Of a stretch of 64,000 nucleotides of DNA, positions 20,263-30,494 are shown one piece after another (position 1 is the first letter of the stretch; every line of letters begins with the position of its first letter). The position numbers were made by a program, and so were the translations under genes. The DNA lies in NCBI GenBank assembly GCA_021904315.1, contig CM038907.1:16623223-16687222 (forward strand), given 5' to 3'. The notes below the pieces were generated by a model that was given only the letters and a program-made list of their open reading frames with translations, searched no databases and was not told the origin of the DNA. Origin of the DNA: Sphagnum magellanicum. Taxonomy: Eukaryota; Streptophyta; Sphagnopsida; Sphagnales; Sphagnaceae.

Positions 20263-22646
20263 AAAAAGAAGAAGAGAAGAATGCCCACCAATGTGGAGTC
20301 TTGGAGAATTGCAGCTTGAAGCTTGCAAGTTGACAAAGCTTGAAGAATGTTTTGCATTATATCATGTTCAATAACGAATTGCTAGTAGCTTACACCATTT
20401 GGATTTTTCAATGTAAACACCTAAAGTAAGTTGTAACAACTAGGATTGATGTAGAAACAACAAAAGTAAGTTGTACCTTGGTCCATGCACTTGTAACTCA
20501 CATTGAACATCGAAGCTTACAACTTGTGCAATGCAAGATCATCAAGATTTGGTGGTAGTTGCCTTTCAAAAGTGATGTCCGATCATTGAAAAGAAAACCA
20601 CATAAAAAATTGCAACATTGAATGGACATAATGTTTACAAATTGCATTTCAAGCTCAACTACAATGTACCTTGGTCCTTGAATTTTTAGTAAAGTTCATA
20701 CTAGATTGCCATTAAATGTTGTTGCACTCTGCAAAAAAAAAACCTTGAATGCTTGAATGAACAACACATATTTTTGTGAAAGTAATATGTTACACATTAT
20801 GTGAGCGAAAATGAAGGAAATAGACTAGTTCTTTTGCTGAACTTGCCCCTAATGTTGTCAATGTTTGGTGAATCCAATGATCCACAAGATTGTGATGGAG
20901 GTGATCCTCTAAATAAATAAATAAATAAAAAACACCCAGCAAGGGAGCAAGAGAAGAAAAGAGAAAGGACCAAAGGCAGAACAAAAGACCACACCTGAAA
21001 GTGCAAACTGCACAATGGGGGGCCCTAAGAGAAGAAAACCTGAAACCTAGGACCCAAACCCATCATCAGTAGCATGAAGCAAATCATGCAAGAAGATGGC
21101 TGTTTATAATTAGGGATAGGATCTGGCTACCATGGGTAGGATTGAGGGGGTTTTGGGGTGACTAAAAAAATATGAAGACATAAAAATCACAAAGGACCTT
21201 GAGCAGCCCCTTTTTCCTTGTCAAAATCTGAAGAGAAATTGCCAGGAAAAAAGTTGCTGAGAACACAATGAGACCAGTAAGATGGGCTTCTGTTTTGTCA
21301 GGTGACAACTGGTTCTACCAGGACCTGTTCCAGAGTGATTTCCCTCACCCGCTTGATTCTCATTTCAAGCACATTCTTCACCATGGATTCACATGACAAG
21401 TGAAACTGACTTCGCTACAAAATGCCTGAATAGAACATCCAAACCTTGGGCTGCCCAGTAGATGGAATCAAATGTCCATGAAATGAAGGGTGTAAAAACA
21501 ATTTCTTCATGACACTCACAATCACATTTTCACGGTTGTGGGAAATTGGTTTGTACTCCAGTTGAGATATAAGTTTTTGAGATGAAGGAATTGCAGTAAA
21601 GAAGAGGAGGTGGAATTGTGGCCATGATTAGCATCACATGTGTTCCTTGTTTCGTCCCTTTCCTTCTAAAGCTATGATTAGCACACCATGAGTTCCTTGT
21701 TTTGTTTCTTTTTAGGATTGTCTAGTCACTAGGGCTAAATCCAGGACATCTTGCTATTATTACAGGTTGAGAATTATTAAAAATGTTCAGCTTGTATTAG
21801 CCTATGGTGGGTCAATAGTAGCTAGCACTAGATTCCATAAGATGAATGGGTGTATGAATTTATGGATAGTCCAAACATGCTACATTTGGATTGCAAAAAT
21901 AATTTATATGACTCGGCCACTTGACACTGGGAAGTTCTAATTTTGGAAAACCTTCTAATGCTTGAGCAGTTCAGATTGATGTCCATCTGCTCACTTTTGT
22001 ACTTTGTGACAAATGCTTACACTTGAGATTGATTGAATCCTCTGTTCTGCTGAGAAATGGAAATTCTGTGTATTTTATAAAAGAAAGTGCAATGATATTC
22101 ATACAATAATTCTGTAGGGAAAAAAAACTTAGAATTCTCACTACATGATCATGTATGAAGCTCCTTTGGTTTGTTGTGAGCTAATGATAGTTTTGTCAAT
22201 AGTCGTGATAACCTAATGCCGATTCTTCTCTGTAAGTTATGAAAATCCCAAGATTTATGGATGTAACTCTGAAAATTTGAAAAATTAAGGTTTCTTTTTT
22301 GGCAGTTCTTTGTCCCTTGGCAACCCAAAAAAGAATCCAGTGTGACTCATACAAAGTTATTTTGTGAAGAAAATGGACCAAAGTAGCCAAAATTTGAGGA
22401 AAAGAATTCTGAAATCATCATATTTAAACAATGTGTTCCAAAAAGTCACAAAAGTATAGCAGGGTACTTAATTTTTCTACTTTCCAATCTCATTTGTAGT
22501 AAAATTTGGCTAATTCCTCCTGTGGATGATTGATTGCCAGTGTGGCTTCATCACAAAATTGAAAAAAAAAACCGTGTTGATATTATACATTTTGGGGGTC
22601 TGTTTGAGTCCTACACCTTTGATTTTTTTGGTGCCATAAAGTGAAT
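20263..22646. other. AT-rich intergenic stretch, no supported gene
   Basis: No frame here shows a recognisable domain and no tandem structure stands out. It lies between two copies of dispersed repeat R1 in the same orientation. Confidence 0.5.
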
Positions 22647-22962
22647 AAGGGGTGTGTCACACTGGGGCCTCGCCATTTACATTAAAAAGTATCTTAAGAA
22701 GGCAAAAGAAGAATTATGGAAATTCAAATATTTCACCATGCAAAAATATAATCTTCAAAAAAGTCCTCTAAAAGAAACCAAAACCCTTCCAGATATCATA
22801 ACTCTATAAATAATCTCAAGTTTCAACACAAGCCAAAAGTACCATCTTTCAAAAATCCTCATATAAAAGTAGACGTACTACCTAGGGGCCAAAATCCACT
22901 AAGCTACTATACTCTATAATGAATCCAAACACAATATCCTTGCATTGGTAGGCAAGGCCAAC
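22647..22962 (+). repeat. Dispersed repeat R1, copy 3 (about 315 bp)
   Basis: Same orientation and extent as copy 2. Shared flanking GGGGTGTGTCACACT on the left and GGCAAGGCCAA on the right help set the repeat boundaries. Confidence 0.7.
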
Positions 22963-24015
22963 AAAGTGCACAAGTAATGTGCTAGAACCCTGATTGTAAA
23001 TAGCTATTACACATTGAATTGTTACTTCACTCAAGATAACTACGAAAAACATTGCAGACCACCAGATCAAGCAGTTTCAGTAGGCAAATTTTTTTTCTTC
23101 ACACCTCCGCACAAACCTATTCAACTCCTCCCTCTGTATATTAATACACTAATACTGTAACCCTTGTCTGGGTTTATGGTAAGAACAATTTTTTTGAGTT
23201 TATGACCTGGTTGTTAAGAAATTTGTTCCAAATTCTGGCTGCAAAAGGCACAATGATGCGGCCAGAAAGATCCAAAGATCTCCTGACCAAGTTGGTAAAG
23301 AAGCATCTTGGGTACTTCTAGTGATTTGACAATATTTGTCTCCTAGAATGATGTGGCTCCTGAGACCCTACAAACAATTGTCGGTTTTGAAGACTTCTGC
23401 CTTTGTGGTCATATGATCTGGTATGGTACGCCTGTGTACCCATCCCAATGATCTATTTGCCATTTGCTTCCAGGCAACAGCTGCTATGCACAAATTAGAA
23501 CAAAGTTGGTGTAGAGGTACTTCACAGACCTTGATGGAGGTGATACTCCACAGTTGAGCTCTAGGTAATTAACAAGAGGTCTGTGACTCTGTAGTCTCCG
23601 TTCGCACCCAAGTTTGACAACGTATTAGTGAGTGTGACTTCCAGTGGCCATATGATCAGATTTGCAAAACTCCATTCAGCAAATGGAATTGTTCAAAATG
23701 TGAATAGTTGAAAATTTGCAGCACTCATGGGATGAATCTGTTGAGGTAATGCATGAGGATTGAGGGGATTCAAAAGCTTGAACAACTCCTTTCTCAACTC
23801 TAGAAATTAAAAGGAATGTCTTAGTTGCATCTCCATTTACTGAACATAAAGAGTGCAAAAGTTGTGAGTCAAAAAAACATTTCAAAGTTGAGGGAAGGCT
23901 CAATTTCAATGCATTAAACTTGAGTCCAAACAACATTTTCAATTCAAAAGTTTAAATAGACGATACCAAGAGGTTGAATTGTAGGTATTTAGTAGATCCA
24001 CTGAGAATAATTTAT
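22963..24015. other. Intergenic stretch, no supported gene
   Basis: Mixed-composition DNA with short frames on both strands and no recognisable domain, and no repeat structure apparent by eye. Confidence 0.4.
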
Positions 24016-24800
24016 CTACGAAGGAAGGTAGTTTGTTTGTTTTGTTTGTTGCATCGAAATCTCCCAAACCACAATATCTCTTGTTGTGCTCTTAGTATCT
24101 TTGAAAAGCCCTTGATGAATTGGGGGGCCCATGGAGTTGGTTTCATAATGTTTTGACCTACAGTGGAGAAGTTATTGATTATTGAACAATTTTTTCATTG
24201 AAAATTCATTTAATCGAAATTAAAAATTATAGAGGAATTCGGGCATGATCTTGGTATTATTGGAAAAGCCGTCAATGAGTAGGATTTAATGAAAGTGTTT
24301 TGGAAATTTTTATGCCTAATATGTGGAGATATTTGAATTTCGAGTACTTTTTTGTCATTAAAAATTTAATTAAATTACAAAAAATAGTTTTGGAAAGGAA
24401 AAATAGTTGGGTAACTAGTTCACACTTAGGCCAATGACATAGGCTACACTAGTCTATCTTTCAGGGAAGGTAGTTTATTATGTTTGTTTTGTTTCTCATG
24501 TTGAGATCTCCCATTTAGCATGGTGCCTCTATGCCTTTTGTGGCATTGGAAAGTGCTCAATTAATAGTGGTGCATGAAGGTGGTCTCGTATTGTGTAAGA
24601 GACCTGTGGTGTAAGAGTTATTGAATACTATTGAACAATTTTGTCATAGAAAACTCATCAAAATCAATTTTTTTTAAAAAAAAAAGGGGTTTTTTTTGGT
24701 ATTGTTAAAAATCCCTTTATGAATGGATTTCTTGGAGGTGATTTCATAATTTTTAGACCTAAGGTGGGGGGAGATATTGGATTTTGACTAATTTTCATTA
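24016..24800 (+). repeat. Local cluster of diverged direct repeats (R2)
   Basis: Blocks around 24020-24235, 24236-24400, 24467-24680 and 24690-24800 share an order of motifs: GAAGGTAGTTTGTTTGTTTTG, GAGATCTCCCA-like, TTGGTATTxTTGGAAAAGCC, GTTTCATAATxTTTTGACCTA, GTGGAGAAGTTATTG and AACAATTTTTTCATT. Another copy lies at about 50370-50560. The units are diverged and do not encode anything I recognise. Confidence 0.55.
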
Positions 24801-26230
24801 GTGCATATAATTAATTTAAAATTTAACATATTTTTTCTCACAATGGGGCTTTATTATCAAGGTCTGTTTATACTTGGAGCATTTATGCAATTCTATTTAC
24901 ACCTGGGCCAATGGCATATGCCACAATAATGGTCTATAAATAGTGATTTGGATGAAGCACATGCTTTAAACAATGTGAAATTGAGTTTGGACTTGCACAT
25001 CTGAAAAATATGCAATGTTATTTTAAAAGGCTAGTAAAAAATATGATTGATTTGATTGGCTAGTAACAATGATTTGTCCATGGAGTGGTATTTAATTAAT
25101 ATTCAATCTACATTGTCTATGATTTCATGGTTATGCATAGGGTGAGGTGAAAAGTTGCACACTATTTTGAATGTGGTAGACATTGGTAGAGCCCTCATCC
25201 CATGTGTAGTCAAAATTTCCCTTTTTATGCTTGGATGGTTAGGTCCTGTAGAAGCCTATTTGACAATCCTTGGGTAGTGTTTAAGACATTGAGGATTTAT
25301 GTAATTAGTTAACATTATTCAATTTTCCATTCCATTTGAGAATGAAGTGGTGGTTCTTTGCTTCATTTGTATCTAATTGTTTTGGCTTTAGGCAAGAATT
25401 AAGATTGATTACCATTGTTAGGAATTTATTGTAGAATATTAAAATTTTAATAGTTATTTGTTGTTGGACCTTAATGTGAATTAGGTTCTAGCTTTTTAGG
25501 TCAGGTTTTGCTTAAATGTTTTTAAAATATTTTTTTTCACAATGTTTATGCAATTTTTGGAACAAAATACCATATAACACAATGTTAAATGTGTGATAAT
25601 GAAATATAAAATTATAATCTTGTAATGTGAAACAAGAACATCATAAAAATGTTCAAATTATGTTTTCATGCATATTTAAATGATATTTTGGTTGTATTAT
25701 AAACACCAAATTCTTGTTTTGTATATATATATATAATAAACATTTGAATAAAAAAGAATTATTGTAATTGGATATGCATATATGATTTGTTGAGTGCCTT
25801 ATTTACCTTCTTAAATATATTGATGGGCCTTCAAGATTATAAGAGTGTGTTGAAATGTCACATTTTTGTGCACTTAACAAATTATCTTGTGTTAGTGGGG
25901 CTCAATCACCTCCTAATGTACTTATCATGATGAATTATACTATTATATTTATTCTATTATTTTAAAATTGTAATCATATGCTTTATAAATGGGTCTTGTG
26001 CTTTTAAAATATATAGAATGCATGACTTTTTTTCACCAAATCTCATGAAATACCAAAATTTTCTATATGTTTGAACCCAAAATGAATACAAAAATGCTAG
26101 ATGTCATATGGTTTGAGTGTTTGAAGATCTTGACACAATTTGTTTGCAATCCATATGACTATGTGGGAAAATGGTGGAAATGTTTAAAAACGTTTTGACA
26201 TCACTTATGAGGCATCAAAGTTGAGGCAAT
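24801..26230. other. Strongly AT-rich stretch, no supported gene
   Basis: Includes an AT dinucleotide run near 25722-25735. No frame of note. Confidence 0.5.
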
Positions 26231-26562
26231 GAACAAACTTTACACTTATCGAAATGATGACATTGTGGGCTTTATTCTAAGGTTCAACACAATCACTTGT
26301 TGATTCTTTCAATGAAAAAATTCTAGACATTTTTGTTCTTAAGTTGGCAAAGCATATATTGAGAAAATTATAAAGAAGTTCAAGAGTGATGAACAAACTT
26401 TACACTTATTGAAATGTTGACATTGTGGGCTTTATTCTACAATTCACTACAATCACTTGTTGATTCTTTCAATGAAAGAATTCTAGAGATTTTTGTTTTT
26501 AAGTTGGCAAAGCTCTTTTATTTTTTTATATTGAGAAGGATTATAAAGAAGTTCAAGAGTGA
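26231..26562 (+). repeat. Tandem duplication, units of about 160 and 172 bp
   Basis: GAACAAACTTTACACTTAT at 26231 recurs at 26391, with the same following blocks (CATTGTGGGCTTTATTCTA, ACAATCACTTGTTGATTCTT, TAAAGAAGTTCAAGAGTGAT). A third unit begins at 26563 but diverges at once. Confidence 0.75.
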
Positions 26563-26622
26563 TGAACAAAAACTTGTGCTTATCAATGATATTAAAGCAT
26601 TGAAGTGGACACAAGCGTTGAT

Positions 26623-26778
26623 GAGTTAACACCCATGTTTGTGGAAGATCTTCTTGGTCAATTTTCACCAATTTTTTAGGGTATTATTGTTCATGTAGGT
26701 GAGTTAACACCCATGTTTGTGGGAGATCTTGTTGATCAATTTTCACCAATTTATTAAGGTATTAATGTCCATGAATTG
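26623..26778 (+). repeat. Tandem duplication, two 78-bp units
   Basis: GAGTTAACACCCATGTTTGT at 26623 recurs at 26701, followed in both by GAGATCTT-like sequence and TCAATTTTCACCAATTT. Confidence 0.75.
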
Positions 26779-27775
26779 TGATGACTTTAGTAAGGTGAAA
26801 CCTTTGACAGTACTTTTTGGCCATCCTCATTGACATGATGTTATGGCAAGCTATACTTTGCATTCCTACAAGGCTTTACGCAACAAAAAAAAAAACTATC
26901 AAATACATCAAGAGGTGTTTGCAAGGTTTGAAAGCCTTTGACTACATACTTATTGCTTATATCAGTTGTTTATGATCTATCATTGTGAGATTGGAATTTT
27001 GAAGTCCTCAAAATATCTAAGTTTGATGGATATCCTCTGTCTCATATAGTATCTTCCAATTACCTATTGCGAGATTGATTATGAAGATGTACTTAGAAGC
27101 ATTGAAAAGAAATGTAGTGTGAAACTTCGAATAAATTGAGAATTGTCTTTTTGATCCCATTAGCACATAAGCACAAAGGCTACACTTCGTGTTGTATTTT
27201 GTAGTTTTGACATTGAATGGTACATTTTAGTGTGGATTGGTTATTTCTTTTTTAAATAACCGTTAGGTAGGTTATTTTTTGAAATTTTTTGGCGGCCATG
27301 CATGTCATCAATATCAAAAAGATTTAGGGTGTTGTGTAGGTTATAATAAAAAAATTGGGTAATAACCATTGGTTATGCATAAGGGGTGGGTTATCAAATA
27401 AGTGGCTGAGAACCACCAGTTAAGCTGTTGTTTACACACCGGTTATAGGGTTTTAAGAAAAAAATTAAATAAAAATAAAAATACTCATTTTCCGTGCTTT
27501 TTAAAATTTTGTACTAGTGTGAAGATTGATAACCTCCCTGGATGATGATAATCAGGTCATCCAGCTAGGTTATTAGATTTTGAAATATCCATACCAAGTG
27601 GGTATCAATTCAACTGCTTATGAAAAAATCAAAGAACGAATTGATAGGTCATTCATAACTAGCCAACACTGGTACATTTAAAGATTCAATTTACAAAAGG
27701 TATGCAAAACTTACATTATTTGATGACTGACATGTTTATTATACATGGTGTATAATATGTTCATACTTGACAATT
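26779..27775. other. AT-rich intergenic stretch with GGTTAT/ATAACC motifs
   Basis: No gene. Repeated ATAACC/GGTTAT motifs (for example 27246-27275 and 27345-27450) and a unit near 27525-27640 resembling the 167-bp units at 28676-29001 suggest an extended decayed repeat. Confidence 0.4.
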
Positions 27776-27842
27776 TGGCCTTCCCCAAATAAGTGCCCTC
27801 TTGGCTCTGCCTCAGGTGGGCGCTTAGTTCGGCAATGCCCCA
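27776..27842. repeat. Foldback element F1, copy 1
   Basis: Left arm GGCCTTCCCCAAATAAGTGCC (27778-27798) pairs with right arm GGGCGCTTAGTTCGGCAATGCCCC (about 27818-27841) around a short spacer rich in GGCTC/GCCTC. The same arms and spacer recur at 57902-58005. Confidence 0.55.
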
Positions 27843-27937
27843 CTACAAGGGTATCACTTGATGCAAGGAACCGGCAGAAAACTATTTCAATTGATTTCCT
27901 TGTCCCTACTACCCTGGTTCGGGAACTTCAGTTTGTC

Positions 27938-28018
27938 AAGGAACCGGCGGGTCTGGAACTGATATTATGAAGGAACCGGAGGGTCTGGAACTGCTGTTGT
28001 CAAGGAACCGGAGGTTCT
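27938..28018 (+). repeat. 32-bp tandem repeat, two and a half units
   Basis: AAGGAACCGG-(C/A)GGGTCTGGAACTG units start at 27938, 27970 and 28002; the third is truncated. Confidence 0.8.
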
Positions 28019-28650
28019 TTAAAAATTCAAAGACCCGCACAGCACTGGTTCTGACTTCTGAGTTCTGTTTCTTCAGCAACACCTTCTTTCCCCCAATTAA
28101 AACTCAGCAGATCACAAGTACGTAAGTAGTACACATGCGACAAATTAAAGCAGTATAGCAGACCATCACGAGAGCACGAGACGAAGCAAATCGCACCCAT
28201 GACTCCATGACCACTGTCGAGTGTTGTTGCTCAAGGACGGGGACAGCGCCTGCCTGCACAGTGCACACTGACTGACTGACTGCCTGCCTGCCTGCCTGCC
28301 TGTTCCCAGTTCGTGGATCCCCGACTCGACTGCAAGGATCATTAGGCACACTAGCTTACGAGAGACCAATCGTGAATCCAAATCCCATTTACACATTCCA
28401 CCAGACCCACCCACCTCTTAGAGGATCTGGGATCAGCGGCTCATCGTCACGACGTGGGCTGAGCGCGTCTGTCCTGGTTTCTCCACTGCTCCTCCCCACA
28501 CAGATTCCCTCACAGAGAGGCGAGTCAATCCAATATTTTGGATTCTTTTTTTTCCCAGGCTGGAAACACCCTTGCTTCACTGGAAACCTGAAATAAAGCA
28601 AAGCTCACTGATGATTCTCACTCAGAAGAACTCAGGAGAGAACTGTCAGA
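28019..28650. other. GC-rich gene-like island between GGTTCTTTAAA repeats
   Basis: This stretch has clearly higher G+C than its surroundings, with more CpG, a CTGA/CTGC microsatellite and pyrimidine-rich tracts, resembling a plant promoter or 5' UTR. Short frames exist on both strands without a recognisable domain. It is bounded by GGTTCTTTAAAAATTCAAAGA (28012 on) and GGTTCTTTAAAATTTCC (28654 on). This could be a captured gene fragment or a true gene end. Confidence 0.4.
28268..28302 (+). repeat. CTGA/CTGC compound microsatellite
   Basis: Three CTGA units followed by five to six CTGC units. Confidence 0.85.
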
Positions 28651-28675
28651 GCCGGTTCTTTAAAATTTCCAGAGT

Positions 28676-29001
28676 CAAAGAACCGTCGGTTCCAGTCAAA
28701 TGGAAAACCTTGCAGAATTGGTGCTTTGACTTTCTTTTTATATAAATATTTTGGGTTCCACGGTTATATACCAATTATTGGGTTTTGAAAATTTGAGAAG
28801 CAGCAGTTAAGTGGGTATATACCCAGGTTGATAACCTGGAATCAAAGAACCATCAGTTCCAGTTAGTTGGAAAACCTTAATGAACGGGTGGTTTGACTTT
28901 TCTTATATATATATTTGAGAACCACGGTTATATGTCAATATTGATTTTTGACAATTTGAGAACTGACAGGTAGGTGAGCATATACCCATTTTGATAACCG
29001 G
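28676..29001 (+). repeat. Tandem duplication, units of about 167 bp
   Basis: CAAAGAACC(G/A)TC(G/A)GTTCCAG starts at 28676 and 28843. Both units continue through TGGAAAACCTT, GGTTTGACTTTTCTT-like, TTCCACGGTTATAT-like, ATTTGAGAA and ATATACCCA blocks and end near GATAACC. Confidence 0.75.
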
Positions 29002-30125
29002 TGCAGATCTGTCCCCCCTACTAAGAACTGCCCAACAGGGGGAAAGAACAATGATGGCCAGAGAAGAAGGAAAGCCCCTTCAGGCCTCAACCACAGCAGC
29101 AGTGTTTTAAGTCTTGGTTGCTCAACTTCAAGGCTCTAACCATTAAGGTCTGGGTGGCAGATTATGTCATTTTCTTGAACACATTATATGACAGAATGTT
29201 CTGCTGATGATCATACACAAGTGTTATGATGACCCAAATGTGTGTTGAACATGACTTTTCCACAAAAACCGATAATCTGCCACCCCAGAAATTAACCCCT
29301 AAATGTCAGGGCAAGCCAATTTGGTCCGCTTTCGAGTGTATTTTTTACTTTCTCTGCCATTTAGGGGTTAATGTCATGGAATGGTCTGGCCCTCACCCAT
29401 TCTGTGGGGAGAGGCATCCACTGAGCCCCTAAGCCAGGCAAACCCCTTAGCCAGGCAAACCCCTTCGGGACTTGCCTGGCGCCTTACCCAAGGACGGGCT
29501 TGACCACTCCATAGTACCTACATAAGTGGCCTAGCTCATGGTAGGTCAGGTTCACAATCATTTACATGTTTTGTAAGCTAAAGGCAAACAACCAATGTTG
29601 TTGTTTCTTTGTAGGGACTAGTGTGCTTTGTCTCACTGATAATTGCATCAATAGGTCCTCCAGAACATCAAATGTTGAGAATTTCTTGAGTGCATTCTAG
29701 ACAAACTTAACATTAATAATATGTGGCTACCATAAATGCCCCATTTTCCAATTCAATGCAATGGTATGAAGTGTGAAAGTGTTCTAACTTATCATCATAT
29801 CCATAAATCTGAAGATATCTGAATCTATCTTAATCTTCAAAGGCTTTTTGGCTCTCTTATGATCAAGAATGTCATGTCTTTCTGCTCTCTTATGAGAATC
29901 AATGGCATAATAAGCCTGAAATAGGTCTATGCCACATTTTAAGCCAATGGGTTAGATTTAAATCAAAATCTTAGATAAACATTAACAATATTGCAACCTT
30001 TTTTGGGTCTAAAAGCCCATGGTTTCTACACATCTCATTAGCAATGTCATAAGTCTTCAATAGGATGTCCACCTTAATATGCCATATTCTACACCAATGG
30101 ATAATATTAGATGCAAAAGCTTTGA
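29002..30125. other. Intergenic stretch with short inverted repeats
   Basis: Holds a perfect 15-bp inverted repeat (ATTAACCCCTAAATG near 29289 and its complement near 29357) spaced by about 53 bp. Repeated GCCAGGCAAACCCC motifs lie near 29430-29465 with an inverted TTGCCTGGC just after. No gene. Confidence 0.5.
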
Positions 30126-30494
30126 TATAAAGTAGCCATTTTGCAATCTTACATGATCAAATAGGGTGGTTAGGGTTGTCGGCCAGGTAGGTCATGATCT
30201 TGTGATCTATAATAGTAATTATTTCAATTTTGTCCACCCAAAAGACACATTGTCAGAATTTTAAACTTTCCAAAACATTTGGTCATTAAAAATTCTAGTT
30301 TCTTATATAAAGTAGCCATTTTGCAATCTTACATTATCAAATATGACAATCAGGAATGTTGGCCAGGTAGTTCATGATCGTGTGATCATGATAATATTTA
30401 TTTCAAATTTTATCCACCCAAAAGAGATGTCAGAATTTTAATTGAGATTAAAACTTTCCCAAGAAATTGGTCATTTTATAATCTAGTTTCTTAA
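30126..30494 (+). repeat. Tandem duplication, unit 180 bp
   Basis: TATAAAGTAGCCATTTTGCA at 30126 recurs exactly at 30306. Shared later blocks are GGCCAGGTAG, TCATGATC, ATCCACCCAAAAGA-like and TGTCAGAATTTTAA. Confidence 0.8.

Noticed and set aside
27901..27960. tRNA-like B box (GGTTCG) suggesting a SINE or tRNA gene
   Set aside because: No A box at the right distance and no cloverleaf could be drawn.
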